A DNA stretch of 53,263 nucleotides. Source: Planctomycetota bacterium (GTDB lineage: Bacteria > Planctomycetota > Phycisphaerae > Phycisphaerales > SM1A02). Position 1 is the stretch's first letter. Every line of letters starts with the position of its first letter. Of this stretch, positions 24,783 through 33,033 are shown in pieces. Location: contig QWPT01000015.1 of NCBI GenBank assembly GCA_003671075.1, positions 4,906-58,168 on the forward strand, written 5' to 3'. A program made the position numbers and the translations under genes. The notes beneath the pieces are model-generated. The model searched no databases and was not told the DNA's origin. It saw nothing but the letters and a program-made list of their open reading frames with translations.

Positions 24783-25955
24783 TCAGGCCATCTGCTTCAA
24801 CCGAAGCGTGCGCACGCCATCCGCGCCCTCGACATCCTCCGCAAGTCCAAGCTGCACAAGGTGCAGCGCAGGCCCGTGCGGTTTGGTCGACTCTTCAGCC
24901 AATCGACGGTTGGCCGCCGGATTTGCATAGGTGTTGAACACCATCGCCTTCACCGTTGCAATCATGCCGCCGAAACTCTGGAAAGTGTCGTTCACCGCAC
25001 TCGCCTCGTACCCAGAATGCACCATGCAATTGGCGCACTTGCTGTTCCCGCTGGCGTGGCCGTAATTCTCCCACACGGTGTCGCTCATGAGCTGAGCGAA
25101 AGTGTCGGCGTATCCCTCCTGCAGCAAATAGCACGGCTTCTGCCATCCGAAAATGTTGAAGCACGGCATGCCCCACGGAGTGCACTCGTAGTTGCGATTG
25201 CCCATGAGAAACTCAAGGAACAGCGGCGACTGATTGAAGATCCAGCGGCGCTGACCGTCCTTGCGGTTGGACAGGATCATCTCGAACAGCGCGTTGGTCT
25301 CGCGGCGCTTCAGAAACCCCGACTGATCGGGCGCCTTTTCGTAGGCGTAGCCCGGGGAGATCATCATGCCCTCGACGCCGAGGCCCATCATCCCATCGAA
25401 AAAGGCGCGGACCGCGTTGGGATCGGCGCCCTCGAAGAGCGTGGTGTTGGTGGTGACGCGAAAGCCCATCTGCACCGCAAGACGAATGCCCTCGACCGCC
25501 TTGTCAAAGGTCCCTTCGCGACAGACGGCGAAGTCATGGTTCTCGGCGAGCCCGTCCATGTGAACGCTGAAAGTGAGGTATTTCGAAGGCTTGAACAGCC
25601 CCGCTTCGAGTTTTTCCTTCAGCAGCAGCGCGTTGGTGCACAGGTATATGTACTTGCGGCGCGCGACCAGTCCTTCGACAATCTCCTTGATCTCCGGGTG
25701 CAGCAGCGGCTCGCCGCCCGGGATCGACACCATTGGTGCGCCGCATTCCTCGACGGCGTCGAAACACTGCCTTGGGGTGAGCTGGCGCTTCAGAATATGG
25801 GCGGGGTACTGGATCTTTCCGCAGCCGGCGCAGGCCAGATTGCAGCGAAAGAGCGGCTCAAGCATCAGAACCAGCGGGTAGCGCCGGCGGCCACGCAGTT
25901 TCTGGCCGAGCACATAGCTCGCTACGGTCCACATCTGGCTGAGAGGCACGCCCAT
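24783..25955 (-). CDS. hpnH: Adenosyl-hopene transferase HpnH (radical SAM)
   Basis: The 390-aa protein starts at the ATG at 25955 (MGVPLSQMWTVASYVLGQ); the longer frame upstream runs through a region antisense to the divergent sigma gene. The radical SAM cluster motif C-x3-C-x2-C is Cys38, Cys42 and Cys45 (FRCNLACAGC). Family marks include RRYPLVLMLEPLFRC, SIPGGEPLLHPEI, LTFSVHMDGL, GYAYEKAPDQ and CANCMVHSGYEASAV. HpnH joins an adenosyl radical to diploptene, the first step toward extended C35 hopanoids of the membrane. No squalene-hopene cyclase or other hpn gene is in the window, so the pathway must be completed elsewhere. Confidence 0.92.
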   Translation of the reverse strand: MGVPLSQMWTVASYVLGQKLRGRRRYPLVLMLEPLFRCNLACAGCGKIQYPAHILKRQLTPRQCFDAVEECGAPMVSIPGGEPLLHPEIKEIVEGLVARRKYIYLCTNALLLKEKLEAGLFKPSKYLTFSVHMDGLAENHDFAVCREGTFDKAVEGIRLAVQMGFRVTTNTTLFEGADPNAVRAFFDGMMGLGVEGMMISPGYAYEKAPDQSGFLKRRETNALFEMILSNRKDGQRRWIFNQSPLFLEFLMGNRNYECTPWGMPCFNIFGWQKPCYLLQEGYADTFAQLMSDTVWENYGHASGNSKCANCMVHSGYEASAVNDTFQSFGGMIATVKAMVFNTYANPAANRRLAEESTKPHGPALHLVQLGLAEDVEGADGVRTLRLKQMA

Positions 25956-26052
25956 GGAAATCTCGGTAAAGGGTGAAAACGGAGCGCAGATTCTAAGGGA
26001 AATCAACAACCCAACCGAACCTCCCCGCCAAGAGGTGGCGTAGCGCGAGGCC

Positions 26053-26973
26053 ATGCCCGCTCCGGCCGCCATTCTCGCACTGACCGCCGAGGCGCCGAGC
26101 CCGCTTGAGCGGTTCTTGCTACTGATGGCGCGGGAGACGGCGCACGAGACGGCGCACGAGATGGCGCACGAGATGGCGCACGAGATGGCGCGGGACGCAG
26201 CCCGGGCGATCGCCAATTTGGTCGACCTCAGCACGCTCCGCACCTACCGTGGCGGCCTCGGGCTCAACGCCACCGCGGTCTCGGCTATCTTGCCCGCGCG
26301 CCACCGACAGGCGCGCCCCACCGTGCACGCCGCCTCCAACACAACCACACTTCAGAACAGCAGCGACGAAGATCTCCTCGTGCTGCATCGCGCCGGTGAC
26401 GCACGCGCACTTCGCGTACTCATCGAACGCTACTCGGGCGAGTTGCACGGCTTCCTCACCAGGCTGGTGGGATCGCATGCGGGCGCCGACGATGTGTTCC
26501 AGGAAGCGTTTCTTCAAGTACATCTCTCGGCCGATGCTTTCGATGCTGAGCGCAGGTTTAAGCCTTGGCTCTACACCATCGCCGCCAACAAGGGCCGTGA
26601 CTTTCTTCGTCGACAGAAGCGCCGTTCCGCAGTCAGCCTCGACGCACCGCTCGGTGCCCACGCCGAAGTATCGCTCATGGATCTTCTGCCCGGAACATCC
26701 AATAGCCCCTCGAGTTCTCTCGAGTCGGGCGACGAAGGCGCAGTCGTCAAGCAGGTGATCGACCATATGCCCGCGCACTTTCGGGAGATCCTCCTGCTCT
26801 CGTACTTTCAGAAGCTCAGCTACGCGCAGATTTCCGACAGCCTCGCCATCCCACTCGGAACGGTGAAGAGCCGCCTGCACGCAGCGGTAGCATCGTTCGC
26901 CCAAAGTTGGAAACAGGCCTGTACGCGCCGCGGAATCAGTACTCCATCCATGAAGTCAGGTTCTGACGAATGA
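26053..26973 (+). CDS. ECF-type sigma factor with repeat-bearing N-terminal arm
   Basis: The 306-aa protein starts at ATG 26053, with GAGG six bases upstream. The first 100 residues are atypical: a hydrophobic start, then AHETAHEMAHEMAHEMA encoded by five 12-bp tandem units. Sigma region 2 covers about 115-195 (LVGSHAGADDVFQEAFLQV, FKPWLYTIAANKGRDFLRRQ) and region 4 about 230-290 (LSYAQISDSLAIPLGTVKSR). The stop overlaps the start of the membrane protein at 26970 by 4 bases, so that protein is the likely anti-sigma partner. The gene is divergent from hpnH with about 100 bp between. Confidence 0.88.
   Translation: MPAPAAILALTAEAPSPLERFLLLMARETAHETAHEMAHEMAHEMARDAARAIANLVDLSTLRTYRGGLGLNATAVSAILPARHRQARPTVHAASNTTTLQNSSDEDLLVLHRAGDARALRVLIERYSGELHGFLTRLVGSHAGADDVFQEAFLQVHLSADAFDAERRFKPWLYTIAANKGRDFLRRQKRRSAVSLDAPLGAHAEVSLMDLLPGTSNSPSSSLESGDEGAVVKQVIDHMPAHFREILLLSYFQKLSYAQISDSLAIPLGTVKSRLHAAVASFAQSWKQACTRRGISTPSMKSGSDE
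26134..26193. repeat. Tandem repeat, five 12-bp units (in-frame HETA/HEMA)
   Basis: Units are GAGACGGCGCAC (twice) then GAGATGGCGCAC (twice) and a degenerate fifth. They are translated as HETA/HEMA in the sigma N-terminal arm. The unit is a rotation of the one at 17450-17509 with one or two base changes. Confidence 0.92.
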
Positions 26974-27953
26974 CGCCCAACGACTCCACGAACCATGATT
27001 TCAAGGGTTCGGACGCGAGCCTTTGCGCCGCAGACCAGCGCGCGGTCGACTTGCTCATCGAGCACGGCTTCGACCTTGCCGCCGCGACCAAGGCAAACCC
27101 CGCCGACCGTGAACGACTCGCCGCTGCGCACGCGTTCTTCATGCGTGTCGAGGCGTATCCAGTCCAAGCTCCCGACTCCGCGTTGATCGACGCAACGCTC
27201 GCCCGCATCGACCGCGCAACAGAATCCACCGCGCAACGCATGCGCATCGGCTCAGGCGCAGCGCCTTCACTCGGACGCGGGCGCTGGGCGGATTTCATCG
27301 CCGTTGCCTGCGTGGCTGTGCTGCTGATTTCGGTCGGACTTCCAGTGCTCAACGAAATGCGCCATCGCCGCGAGGTCGAATTCTGCGCATCGAACATGCG
27401 CACCATCGGCTCCGCGCTCACGGCCTATCACGGCGACTTCAACTCGCGCCCGATCGCTGCCGGTCTTGCACCCGATCTTTCCAAACTCACGTCGTGGTCG
27501 AACTACGACAACAGCAAGCACCTCGATGTGCTGCATCAGAAGGGCTACTGCCTGCCCGAATGCCTGTGCTGCGCCAACGACGCTCAACGCGACGGCTACG
27601 CGTCGCAGGTTCCCAACGAGCGGCTCAACCGCATGTGGGCCATGCAGTCGCATTTGCCTTTGCTGGCTGATCGAAACCCGTTGGTGATGCTGACAGCGCT
27701 CGGGCATCCCATCGGAGCGACGGTCGAGAACAGCCTCGACCACGGCGGCCGGGGGCAGAATGTCCTGTTCAGCGACCTCGCGGTGATGTTCGAAATCTCG
27801 CCACTGATCACGATCCAGCTCGGGGACATCGGCGGGCCAACCCCGGAAAACATCTGGATTCCCGCGGATCGCGGTGGAATCGAGGCTGGAGTGACCAACG
27901 GCCTGAGCAGCCCCGCTCAGTGGAGCGAGTTCGATGTGTTCCTCCTTCAGTGA
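26970..27953 (+). CDS. Membrane anti-sigma-like protein with DUF1559-like pseudopilin domain
   Basis: The 327-aa protein overlaps the sigma gene by ATGA. Residues 1-105 are cytoplasmic, helical and charged (AADQRAVDLLIEHGFDLAAATKANPADRERLAAAHAFF), as in sigma-binding domains. One membrane helix follows (about 106-130, FIAVACVAVLLISVGLPVL). The outer part begins CASNMRTIGSALTAYHGDFNSRP, which resembles the start of DUF1559 pseudopilin-like proteins (CxxNLKQIGLALHNYH type), and ends with NVLFSDLAVMF, like their C-terminal G-NVLFxDGHV motif. So a pilin-like sensor appears fused to an anti-sigma domain. The role is inferred from order and topology. Confidence 0.75.
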   Translation: MTPNDSTNHDFKGSDASLCAADQRAVDLLIEHGFDLAAATKANPADRERLAAAHAFFMRVEAYPVQAPDSALIDATLARIDRATESTAQRMRIGSGAAPSLGRGRWADFIAVACVAVLLISVGLPVLNEMRHRREVEFCASNMRTIGSALTAYHGDFNSRPIAAGLAPDLSKLTSWSNYDNSKHLDVLHQKGYCLPECLCCANDAQRDGYASQVPNERLNRMWAMQSHLPLLADRNPLVMLTALGHPIGATVENSLDHGGRGQNVLFSDLAVMFEISPLITIQLGDIGGPTPENIWIPADRGGIEAGVTNGLSSPAQWSEFDVFLLQ

Positions 27954-28002
27954 CCGCTCGGAAACGGTTTGCCGATAACGCAAATCACATCGAGAAAGCG
28001 GG

Positions 28003-28030
28003 TTGACCGCTCGCGTGATTCTGCTATCGT
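28003..28030 (+). promoter_or_regulatory. Promoter of rpmI-rplT
   Basis: TTGACC and TATCGT are separated by 16 bases, with TGC just before the -10 box (extended -10). It lies 27 bases before the rpmI start. Confidence 0.55.
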
Positions 28031-28057
28031 CCGCGACCCCTCAGAGGGAGTCCACTT

Positions 28058-28315
28058 ATGCCAAAAAACAAGAGCCACAAGGGCCTCGCAAAGCGCATCA
28101 AGGTCAGCAAGACTGGCAAGGTTCGCTTTGGTCGTCCGCACAGCCGTCATCTCAAGAGCAACAAGTCCGGCACTGCGATCCAGAGTTACCGCAAGAAGCG
28201 CTACGCGCGCAGCGGTGACATCAGGGCGCTGAGCAAGCTGCTGTTCCGTCCGCTTCTCTCCGTCGAAAAGGCGCAGAAGCGCGAGGCGGCGCTTGAGGTT
28301 GAAGTGAAGGCCTAA
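28058..28315 (+). CDS. rpmI: Large ribosomal subunit protein bL35
   Basis: The 85-aa protein starts MPKNKSHKGLAKRIKVSKTGK and is rich in Lys and Arg, as expected for bL35 of the 50S subunit. The family is usually about 65 aa; here a C-terminal tail of about 20 residues (LLSVEKAQKREAALEVEVKA) is added. GAGGGAG lies about nine bases before the start. The gene normally follows infC, but infC is absent and a consensus-like promoter sits directly upstream. rplT follows after 130 bases. Confidence 0.95.
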   Translation: MPKNKSHKGLAKRIKVSKTGKVRFGRPHSRHLKSNKSGTAIQSYRKKRYARSGDIRALSKLLFRPLLSVEKAQKREAALEVEVKA

Positions 28316-28445
28316 AGCCTCGCTGAGATTTCGAGTCCACATTTCGTTCATGCAGTCAGTCACCAGACCGTCGGGTCCGAAGAGCCTGGGAAGTCCCAGA
28401 CCCCCGCCGGTCGATGAAAAGTTTGAGATAGATCGAGGTTGATCC

Positions 28446-28820
28446 ATGCCACGCGCACGCAAGGGTGCAGCACGCACCCAGGCCCGTCGCAAGCTTCTTC
28501 GCGAAGCTCGCGGCTACTACGGAACGAAGTCCCGCCACAAGCAACAGGCGAAGGTCGCCATGATGCGCGCAAAGCGTCACGCATGGCGTGACCGTCGTGC
28601 ACGCAAGCGCGACTTCCGCGCTCTGTGGATTACTCGCATCACGGCCGCATGCCGTATGCGCGGAACCCGTTACTCGCTCTTCATCAACGGTCTCCAGCGC
28701 GCGGGCGTTCTGCTCAACCGCAAGATGCTGTCGCTGATTGCAATCGAAGATCCCAAGACCTTCGATTCGCTGGTGACAGTGGCAAAGGCGAACACCACCG
28801 CCATTCCCGCTGCTGCGTAA
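28446..28820 (+). CDS. rplT: Large ribosomal subunit protein bL20
   Basis: The 124-aa protein begins MPRARKGAARTQARRKLLREARGYYGTKS and has all usual bL20 blocks (RHKQQAKVAMMRAKRHAWRDRRARKRDFRALWI, split over one helix, and GLQRAGVLLNRKMLS). bL20 binds 23S rRNA early in 50S assembly and in many bacteria represses its own operon by binding the leader. The 130-base gap between rpmI and rplT contains GC-rich complementary segments that could serve this control. A strong terminator follows. Confidence 0.96.
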   Translation: MPRARKGAARTQARRKLLREARGYYGTKSRHKQQAKVAMMRAKRHAWRDRRARKRDFRALWITRITAACRMRGTRYSLFINGLQRAGVLLNRKMLSLIAIEDPKTFDSLVTVAKANTTAIPAAA

Positions 28821-28907
28821 GCGTGATTTCGACGAGACGCAGTTGATTCTGCATCCTCGGCGAGAGTTACGACGGCGAACACGACCGCGAGTAAAAACAA
28901 ATACGAC

Positions 28908-28941
28908 CACATCGCCCGCTTCGGCGGGCGATGTGTTTTTT
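28908..28941 (+). terminator. Rho-independent terminator of rpmI-rplT
   Basis: A 12-bp stem (CACATCGCCCGC and complement) has a TTCG tetraloop, followed by six T. It is the strongest terminator in the window. Confidence 0.92.
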
Positions 28942-29026
28942 AAACAACGTGTTTTTTAAACAACGTGTTTTTTAAACGACGTGCGTTTTAAACGACGCGC
29001 TGTTTGAACGACGCGCCCTTTCAGAC
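28933..29026. repeat. Tandem repeat, six 16-bp units, from terminator to methylase stop
   Basis: The first unit, GTGTTTTTTAAACAAC, includes the T-run of the rplT terminator. Two more units keep T6; the last three decay (T4, T3, CCCTTTC) and end on the stop codon of the minus-strand methylase. The array seems to have grown from the terminator tail. Confidence 0.9.
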
Positions 29027-30727
29027 GCGCTTCGCCCAGAACGCCATCATTTCGCGCTGCTCCGACGCCGTGAGTCCGTGCGCACGACAGGAAACTTCGG
29101 CGAACGCTTGAATCGCCCGCGCTCGGTCGGCCGGGTTGTCGGCGCGCGACGCATCCTTGAAACACTTCGCGCTCGCGGTCCAAGCGCGCTTGTCGCTCGG
29201 AAGCGGCATCGCCATCAGCTGCTTGGCGGAAAGCTTGATCGCCGTCGCACTCAGCGCGCAGCCCGCATAGTGAGCAACGGCGCGCGCGGCAACGATGGGC
29301 GACGCGATCGCTGCCGCAAGCAGCCAGATATCAACAGCGGGTCGCGGAGTAACGATGATCAGCGGAACCAACGGCACGACCTCGCCGCGCTCATCGACCC
29401 ACGCCTCAATCACCGTGGTCTGCGTGGCCACGAGGATCTTCGCCACCAAGCGCGACTCCATCCACGCGACCATCTTCGCCCGCGGCGCAAGTTTCGCCCG
29501 ATCGATCGTTGGCCGTGTGTACTTCACGCCCAGCGCGCGAACCTCGCACTCGCCCCACGCACAGTTCGCAAGATCGATGTGCTTGGTGGTCACTAGGCGC
29601 GGCCCGGCGCCCTCGCCGATAGCACCGCCCTCGCTGATCGCACCTTGCAGGCCGTAGTATTGATCGCGAAAATCAGCAGTCGCCAGCGCGATGTCGCCGA
29701 TCGTGCGCGTCGGCGTACTGGCCACCACTGCCACATCCGGTGCTCCGAATCCTTCGGCCAAGAGGCTCGACCACGATTCATCGCCGGCCTTTGGTTGTCT
29801 CTGCGTGACGGCCAGAGGCGCAAACTCCGCGCCAAACGCACGACGCACGCCCCGTGATTTCGCCGGCGAAAGAACCACCGCGCATACCCGCACGATGGCG
29901 TCCTCGAAGAGCGACTCGTTGCACGACCAGATCGCGTGCAGATTCGCGCAGCCAAGCGCCGCATCGCGGGCGGTGCGCGCGTCGCCAGTTGAGAGAAACG
30001 ACTGCGGCATCACAAACGCAAGCCGACCAAGCGGAGAGAGGCGCGGCAGGCTCGTCACCAGAAACGCGGCGGCAAGATCGGTGTAACGCCGCACCGCGCC
30101 ATTGGTGACCTGATCAATCTCTTTTGCGCGCGCACGCGACGCAGCGGTGCCCTTCTCAAGCTGATTGAGAAACGGCGGATTACCGAGGATAAGGTCGAAA
30201 TCGCAGGGCGTTTTCAGGCTTTTTTCTGCACCGTCGAGCGTCGCCGTATGAACGGCATCATGAATCGCATCATGAAACCCCAACGAAAGCGCGTCGTGCA
30301 CGATGATGTGTGCGGCGAGCGCGCGCTTGACCGCGGTGCGCGTGGTGGTGGAGGTCTTCGCGGGAAGCAATGCCAGCAGCGCGGCGCGCGCAAGCTTGAC
30401 CGCCACTGGATCGATGTCGACGCCATACACGCGCTGCGCAAGGAACTTCCCGAGCGGCTCCTTCAACCGTGGCGCCAGCGTGCGCGCTGTCGCAACGAGG
30501 AAATTGCCAGACCCGCAGGCAGGATCAATCAGCCGCCACGCAGGCGACGATGGCTTCCAGCCCCGAGTCGCCTCCGCAACAAGATGGTCCACCAGCGCCG
30601 CCGGCGTGTAATGCGCGCCCTGGGCCTTGCGCTGCGAGACACCGCCGCTGGTCGCGCGACGCGACGAGAGCGCGTCAAGATGCGCGCTTACAGCTGCGGA
30701 GTTGCGGTCATTACGCGCGGCGGTCAC
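29021..30727 (-). CDS. Adenine-N6 DNA methyltransferase (lone, type IIG/Eco57I-like methylase domain)
   Basis: The 568-aa protein begins at a GTG. It has the QGAHYTP lead-in (36-42), AdoMet-binding motif I DPACGSGNF (68-76), YGVDIDPVAV (101-110) and catalytic NPPF (183-186), followed by the FVMPQSFL block. The C-terminal half has a target-recognition-like part with an AVAHYAGCALSATAIKLS segment. It should methylate adenine N6 in a specific DNA sequence. No endonuclease domain and no restriction gene is adjacent, so it looks like an orphan methylase used for gene control or remaining from a lost system. Its 3' end abuts a tandem repeat. Confidence 0.88.
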   Translation of the reverse strand: MTAARNDRNSAAVSAHLDALSSRRATSGGVSQRKAQGAHYTPAALVDHLVAEATRGWKPSSPAWRLIDPACGSGNFLVATARTLAPRLKEPLGKFLAQRVYGVDIDPVAVKLARAALLALLPAKTSTTTRTAVKRALAAHIIVHDALSLGFHDAIHDAVHTATLDGAEKSLKTPCDFDLILGNPPFLNQLEKGTAASRARAKEIDQVTNGAVRRYTDLAAAFLVTSLPRLSPLGRLAFVMPQSFLSTGDARTARDAALGCANLHAIWSCNESLFEDAIVRVCAVVLSPAKSRGVRRAFGAEFAPLAVTQRQPKAGDESWSSLLAEGFGAPDVAVVASTPTRTIGDIALATADFRDQYYGLQGAISEGGAIGEGAGPRLVTTKHIDLANCAWGECEVRALGVKYTRPTIDRAKLAPRAKMVAWMESRLVAKILVATQTTVIEAWVDERGEVVPLVPLIIVTPRPAVDIWLLAAAIASPIVAARAVAHYAGCALSATAIKLSAKQLMAMPLPSDKRAWTASAKCFKDASRADNPADRARAIQAFAEVSCRAHGLTASEQREMMAFWAKRV

Positions 30728-30812
30728 TCGGGGAAGTTAGCCGTTGCATGGGATTGGCACAGCGGCGACCCCGCAGATTCGACGAGTCGACCACGATGCC
30801 TTTGCGGCGAAG

Positions 30813-30860
30813 CGGCTTGATCGCTCAACGGCTTCATCGCTCAACGGCTTCATCGCTCAA
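30813..30860. repeat. Tandem repeat, three 16-bp units, upstream of the ABC operon
   Basis: The units are CGGCTTSATCGCTCAA: the first has G and the next two have C at the variable position. The array lies 80-127 bases before the start of the substrate-binding protein gene, in the spacer shared with the divergent methylase. Confidence 0.9.
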
Positions 30861-30939
30861 CGCGCACCGCGTTGGACCCAACTCAAATCAGCGCCTCCTA
30901 TGCAAACCCCTTCGCTCCGCCTTCCTGTACCTTTCCGCC

Positions 30940-33033
30940 ATGCTGCAGCGCCTTCGGAGGCTCCTCCTCGGCATCATTCTCATCGTCGCCGCTTCCGCGG
31001 TGCTGGTCTTGACCGACAAGTCGGGTTCACGCACGGCTCAAAATGCCGCGCGCAGTGCGAAATCCACTCGCATCGCCATCATTCAGCTCACCAATATCGC
31101 GGCGTTTGAAACCGGAAAGGCCGGCCTGCTCGCGTACCTCGCATCGGTCGGTTACTCAGCGCCGAACGGTTGCGTGATCGAAACCTTCAACGCATCAGGC
31201 GACATGGCCACGCTCGCGCAAATCTGTGCGCAAGTCGGGTCGAGCACGCACTATGACCTCGTCATCTCGCTTGGCACCGCATGCACGCAGTCCTTCGTGC
31301 GCACCAACACGCGTTGCATCCCCCATGTGATAGGAATTGTCGCCTCGCCGCCGGCAATCGGAATTCCGCTCGGGCCGTATACCGAAAAATCGGACCGGCC
31401 CGCCTGCTGCGCTGGCTTCGGCACGCTGCAGCCGATCGAACAACTCTTTCGAATCCTCGTCGCCTGCGCGCCCGACGCCAAGCGCGTTGGCGTGGTGTGG
31501 AATCCCGCAGAGCCGAACTCCGAGGTCAGCGTCAAGCTTGGTCGCATCGCCTGCGCGCAACTCGGCCTCGAACTCATCGAGGCTAACGGCGGCAATGTGA
31601 GCGATGTCACTCACTCTGCCGAGGCTGTCCTTTCCAGCGGAGTCGACGCTTTCTGGATGCTTCCCGATGTTCAGGTCAGCTCCGCTGCCAACATCATCAT
31701 CGATCGCTGCAATAAGGCGCAGGTGCCAGCGATCACCAACCTTCCCGAACTCGGCGCCCGCGGCGGCGCGATCAACATCGGCGCCGATTGGGCCACCATC
31801 GGCGCAACGACTGGCCTGTTTGCCGAGCTCCTTCTGCGCGGCGTCGACGCAACAGCGTTGCCGATGGAGAATTTCACCCCTGCCATCATCACCATCGACA
31901 CCAATGCGGTTCCGAAGAGTTGGACGCTGTCGCAGCAATTGCTCGAGAGCGCCACTGAAATTTACACCGCTGGAAAGCCGCCGGAAATCAAGAAGTTGGC
32001 TTTCCCGCTCGCGCCTGAGTCAGCGCTGGTTACGCTCGCCGCGCTGAATCAGAAGCGCGCGACAACGGCAACGCCCCCCGCTCAGCTCCCCGCCATCGCG
32101 CTCTTCACCTACAACCGCACGCCGAATTTCGAAGATTGCTACGCAGGGTTCGCCGCCGAATGGGCGCGACTGGGCTACATCGACGGGAAAAATTGCAAGA
32201 TGTCCCTGCGCGACGCGCAATTCGATTCAGGCACGCTCAACACCATCGCCTCCGCCATCGCCGAAGAACGACCGGATGTCGTCGTCCCTTTCACGACTCC
32301 AGCGTTGCAAGCTTCGATGCGCCACATCACAGATACGGCCATTGTGTTCACGCTCGTCTCGTCGGGCGTGGTCGTTGGCGCGGGCACGAGCAACACCGAC
32401 CATCTTCCCTTCGTAACCGGTTCGCAAGTCACTTCCGACTGGGACAAGATGCTCGAAGTGGCGCGCGTTGCCATTCCCGACCTGCGGCGCGTGGGCACCA
32501 TCTACAGCCCAGGCGAATCGAACAGCGTCCACTTTCACGCGCTCTGGAAGGCGAAACTCGCGGCCGCGGGCATCGAGCTTGTCTCGGTTGGCGCCGACAA
32601 GCCCACCGAAGTTCCCGAGGCCGCCGACGCGCTCGCATCGATGGGAATTCAGGCGATCATGCAAATCTCCGACAACGCATCGAGCACTGGCTTTCGTTCC
32701 ATCACGAAGGCCGCTGATCGAGCCAATATTCCCGTGTTCGGTTTCTCGCCGACAGCGCTGCACTACGGCGCCACCATCGTGGTTGCACGCGACTATCGCG
32801 ATGTAGGCAGACTCGCAGCGCAACTCGTCGATCGCGTGCTCAAAGGCGAATCGCCGGCGAAGATCCCGTTTGTAGATCCCGACACCACCGTCATCGCCGT
32901 GAATCCCGAACGCCTCACGCGCTTCGGCATCACACTCACGAAGTCGATTCTCGATATCGCCAAGATCGACGGAGAAAAAAACGAGGCCGCAAAAGAGACC
33001 GCAAGCGACAAGACCGGGGTGAAAAAGCCGTGA
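30940..33033 (+). CDS. Double-domain ABC substrate-binding protein (ABC_sub_bind type)
   Basis: The 697-aa protein starts at ATG 30940 with an N-terminal membrane anchor or signal (LLLGIILIVAASAVLVL). Two full copies of the TrpX/YtpX-like (PF04392-type) binding domain follow. Domain 1, about 45-345, has RIAIIQLTNIAAFE, VGVVWNPAEPNSEV and GGAINIGADWATIGATTGLFAELLL. Domain 2, about 365-680, has AIALFTYNRTPNFEDCYAGF, VGTIYSPGESNSV, YGATIVVARDYRDVGRLAAQLVDRVL and a closing VNPERLTRFGITL. Members usually have one domain and bind aromatic amino acids or unknown ligands. A tandem pair on one chain is unusual; the two domains may bind different ligands or raise local affinity. First gene of a four-gene operon. 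Confidence 0.88.
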   Translation: MLQRLRRLLLGIILIVAASAVLVLTDKSGSRTAQNAARSAKSTRIAIIQLTNIAAFETGKAGLLAYLASVGYSAPNGCVIETFNASGDMATLAQICAQVGSSTHYDLVISLGTACTQSFVRTNTRCIPHVIGIVASPPAIGIPLGPYTEKSDRPACCAGFGTLQPIEQLFRILVACAPDAKRVGVVWNPAEPNSEVSVKLGRIACAQLGLELIEANGGNVSDVTHSAEAVLSSGVDAFWMLPDVQVSSAANIIIDRCNKAQVPAITNLPELGARGGAINIGADWATIGATTGLFAELLLRGVDATALPMENFTPAIITIDTNAVPKSWTLSQQLLESATEIYTAGKPPEIKKLAFPLAPESALVTLAALNQKRATTATPPAQLPAIALFTYNRTPNFEDCYAGFAAEWARLGYIDGKNCKMSLRDAQFDSGTLNTIASAIAEERPDVVVPFTTPALQASMRHITDTAIVFTLVSSGVVVGAGTSNTDHLPFVTGSQVTSDWDKMLEVARVAIPDLRRVGTIYSPGESNSVHFHALWKAKLAAAGIELVSVGADKPTEVPEAADALASMGIQAIMQISDNASSTGFRSITKAADRANIPVFGFSPTALHYGATIVVARDYRDVGRLAAQLVDRVLKGESPAKIPFVDPDTTVIAVNPERLTRFGITLTKSILDIAKIDGEKNEAAKETASDKTGVKKP

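Noticed and set aside
25956-26243. Extended N-terminus of HpnH (Cys/Ser/Ala repeats)
   Set aside because: It is the reverse reading of the repeat in the divergent sigma gene; family alignments begin at the MGVPL start.
24714-29026. CRISPR array
   Set aside because: The repeats are 12-16 bp and directly adjacent, without spacers, and no cas gene is present.
29021-30727. Restriction-modification or phage-defence system
   Set aside because: Only the methylase is present; neighbours are ribosomal proteins and an ABC importer.
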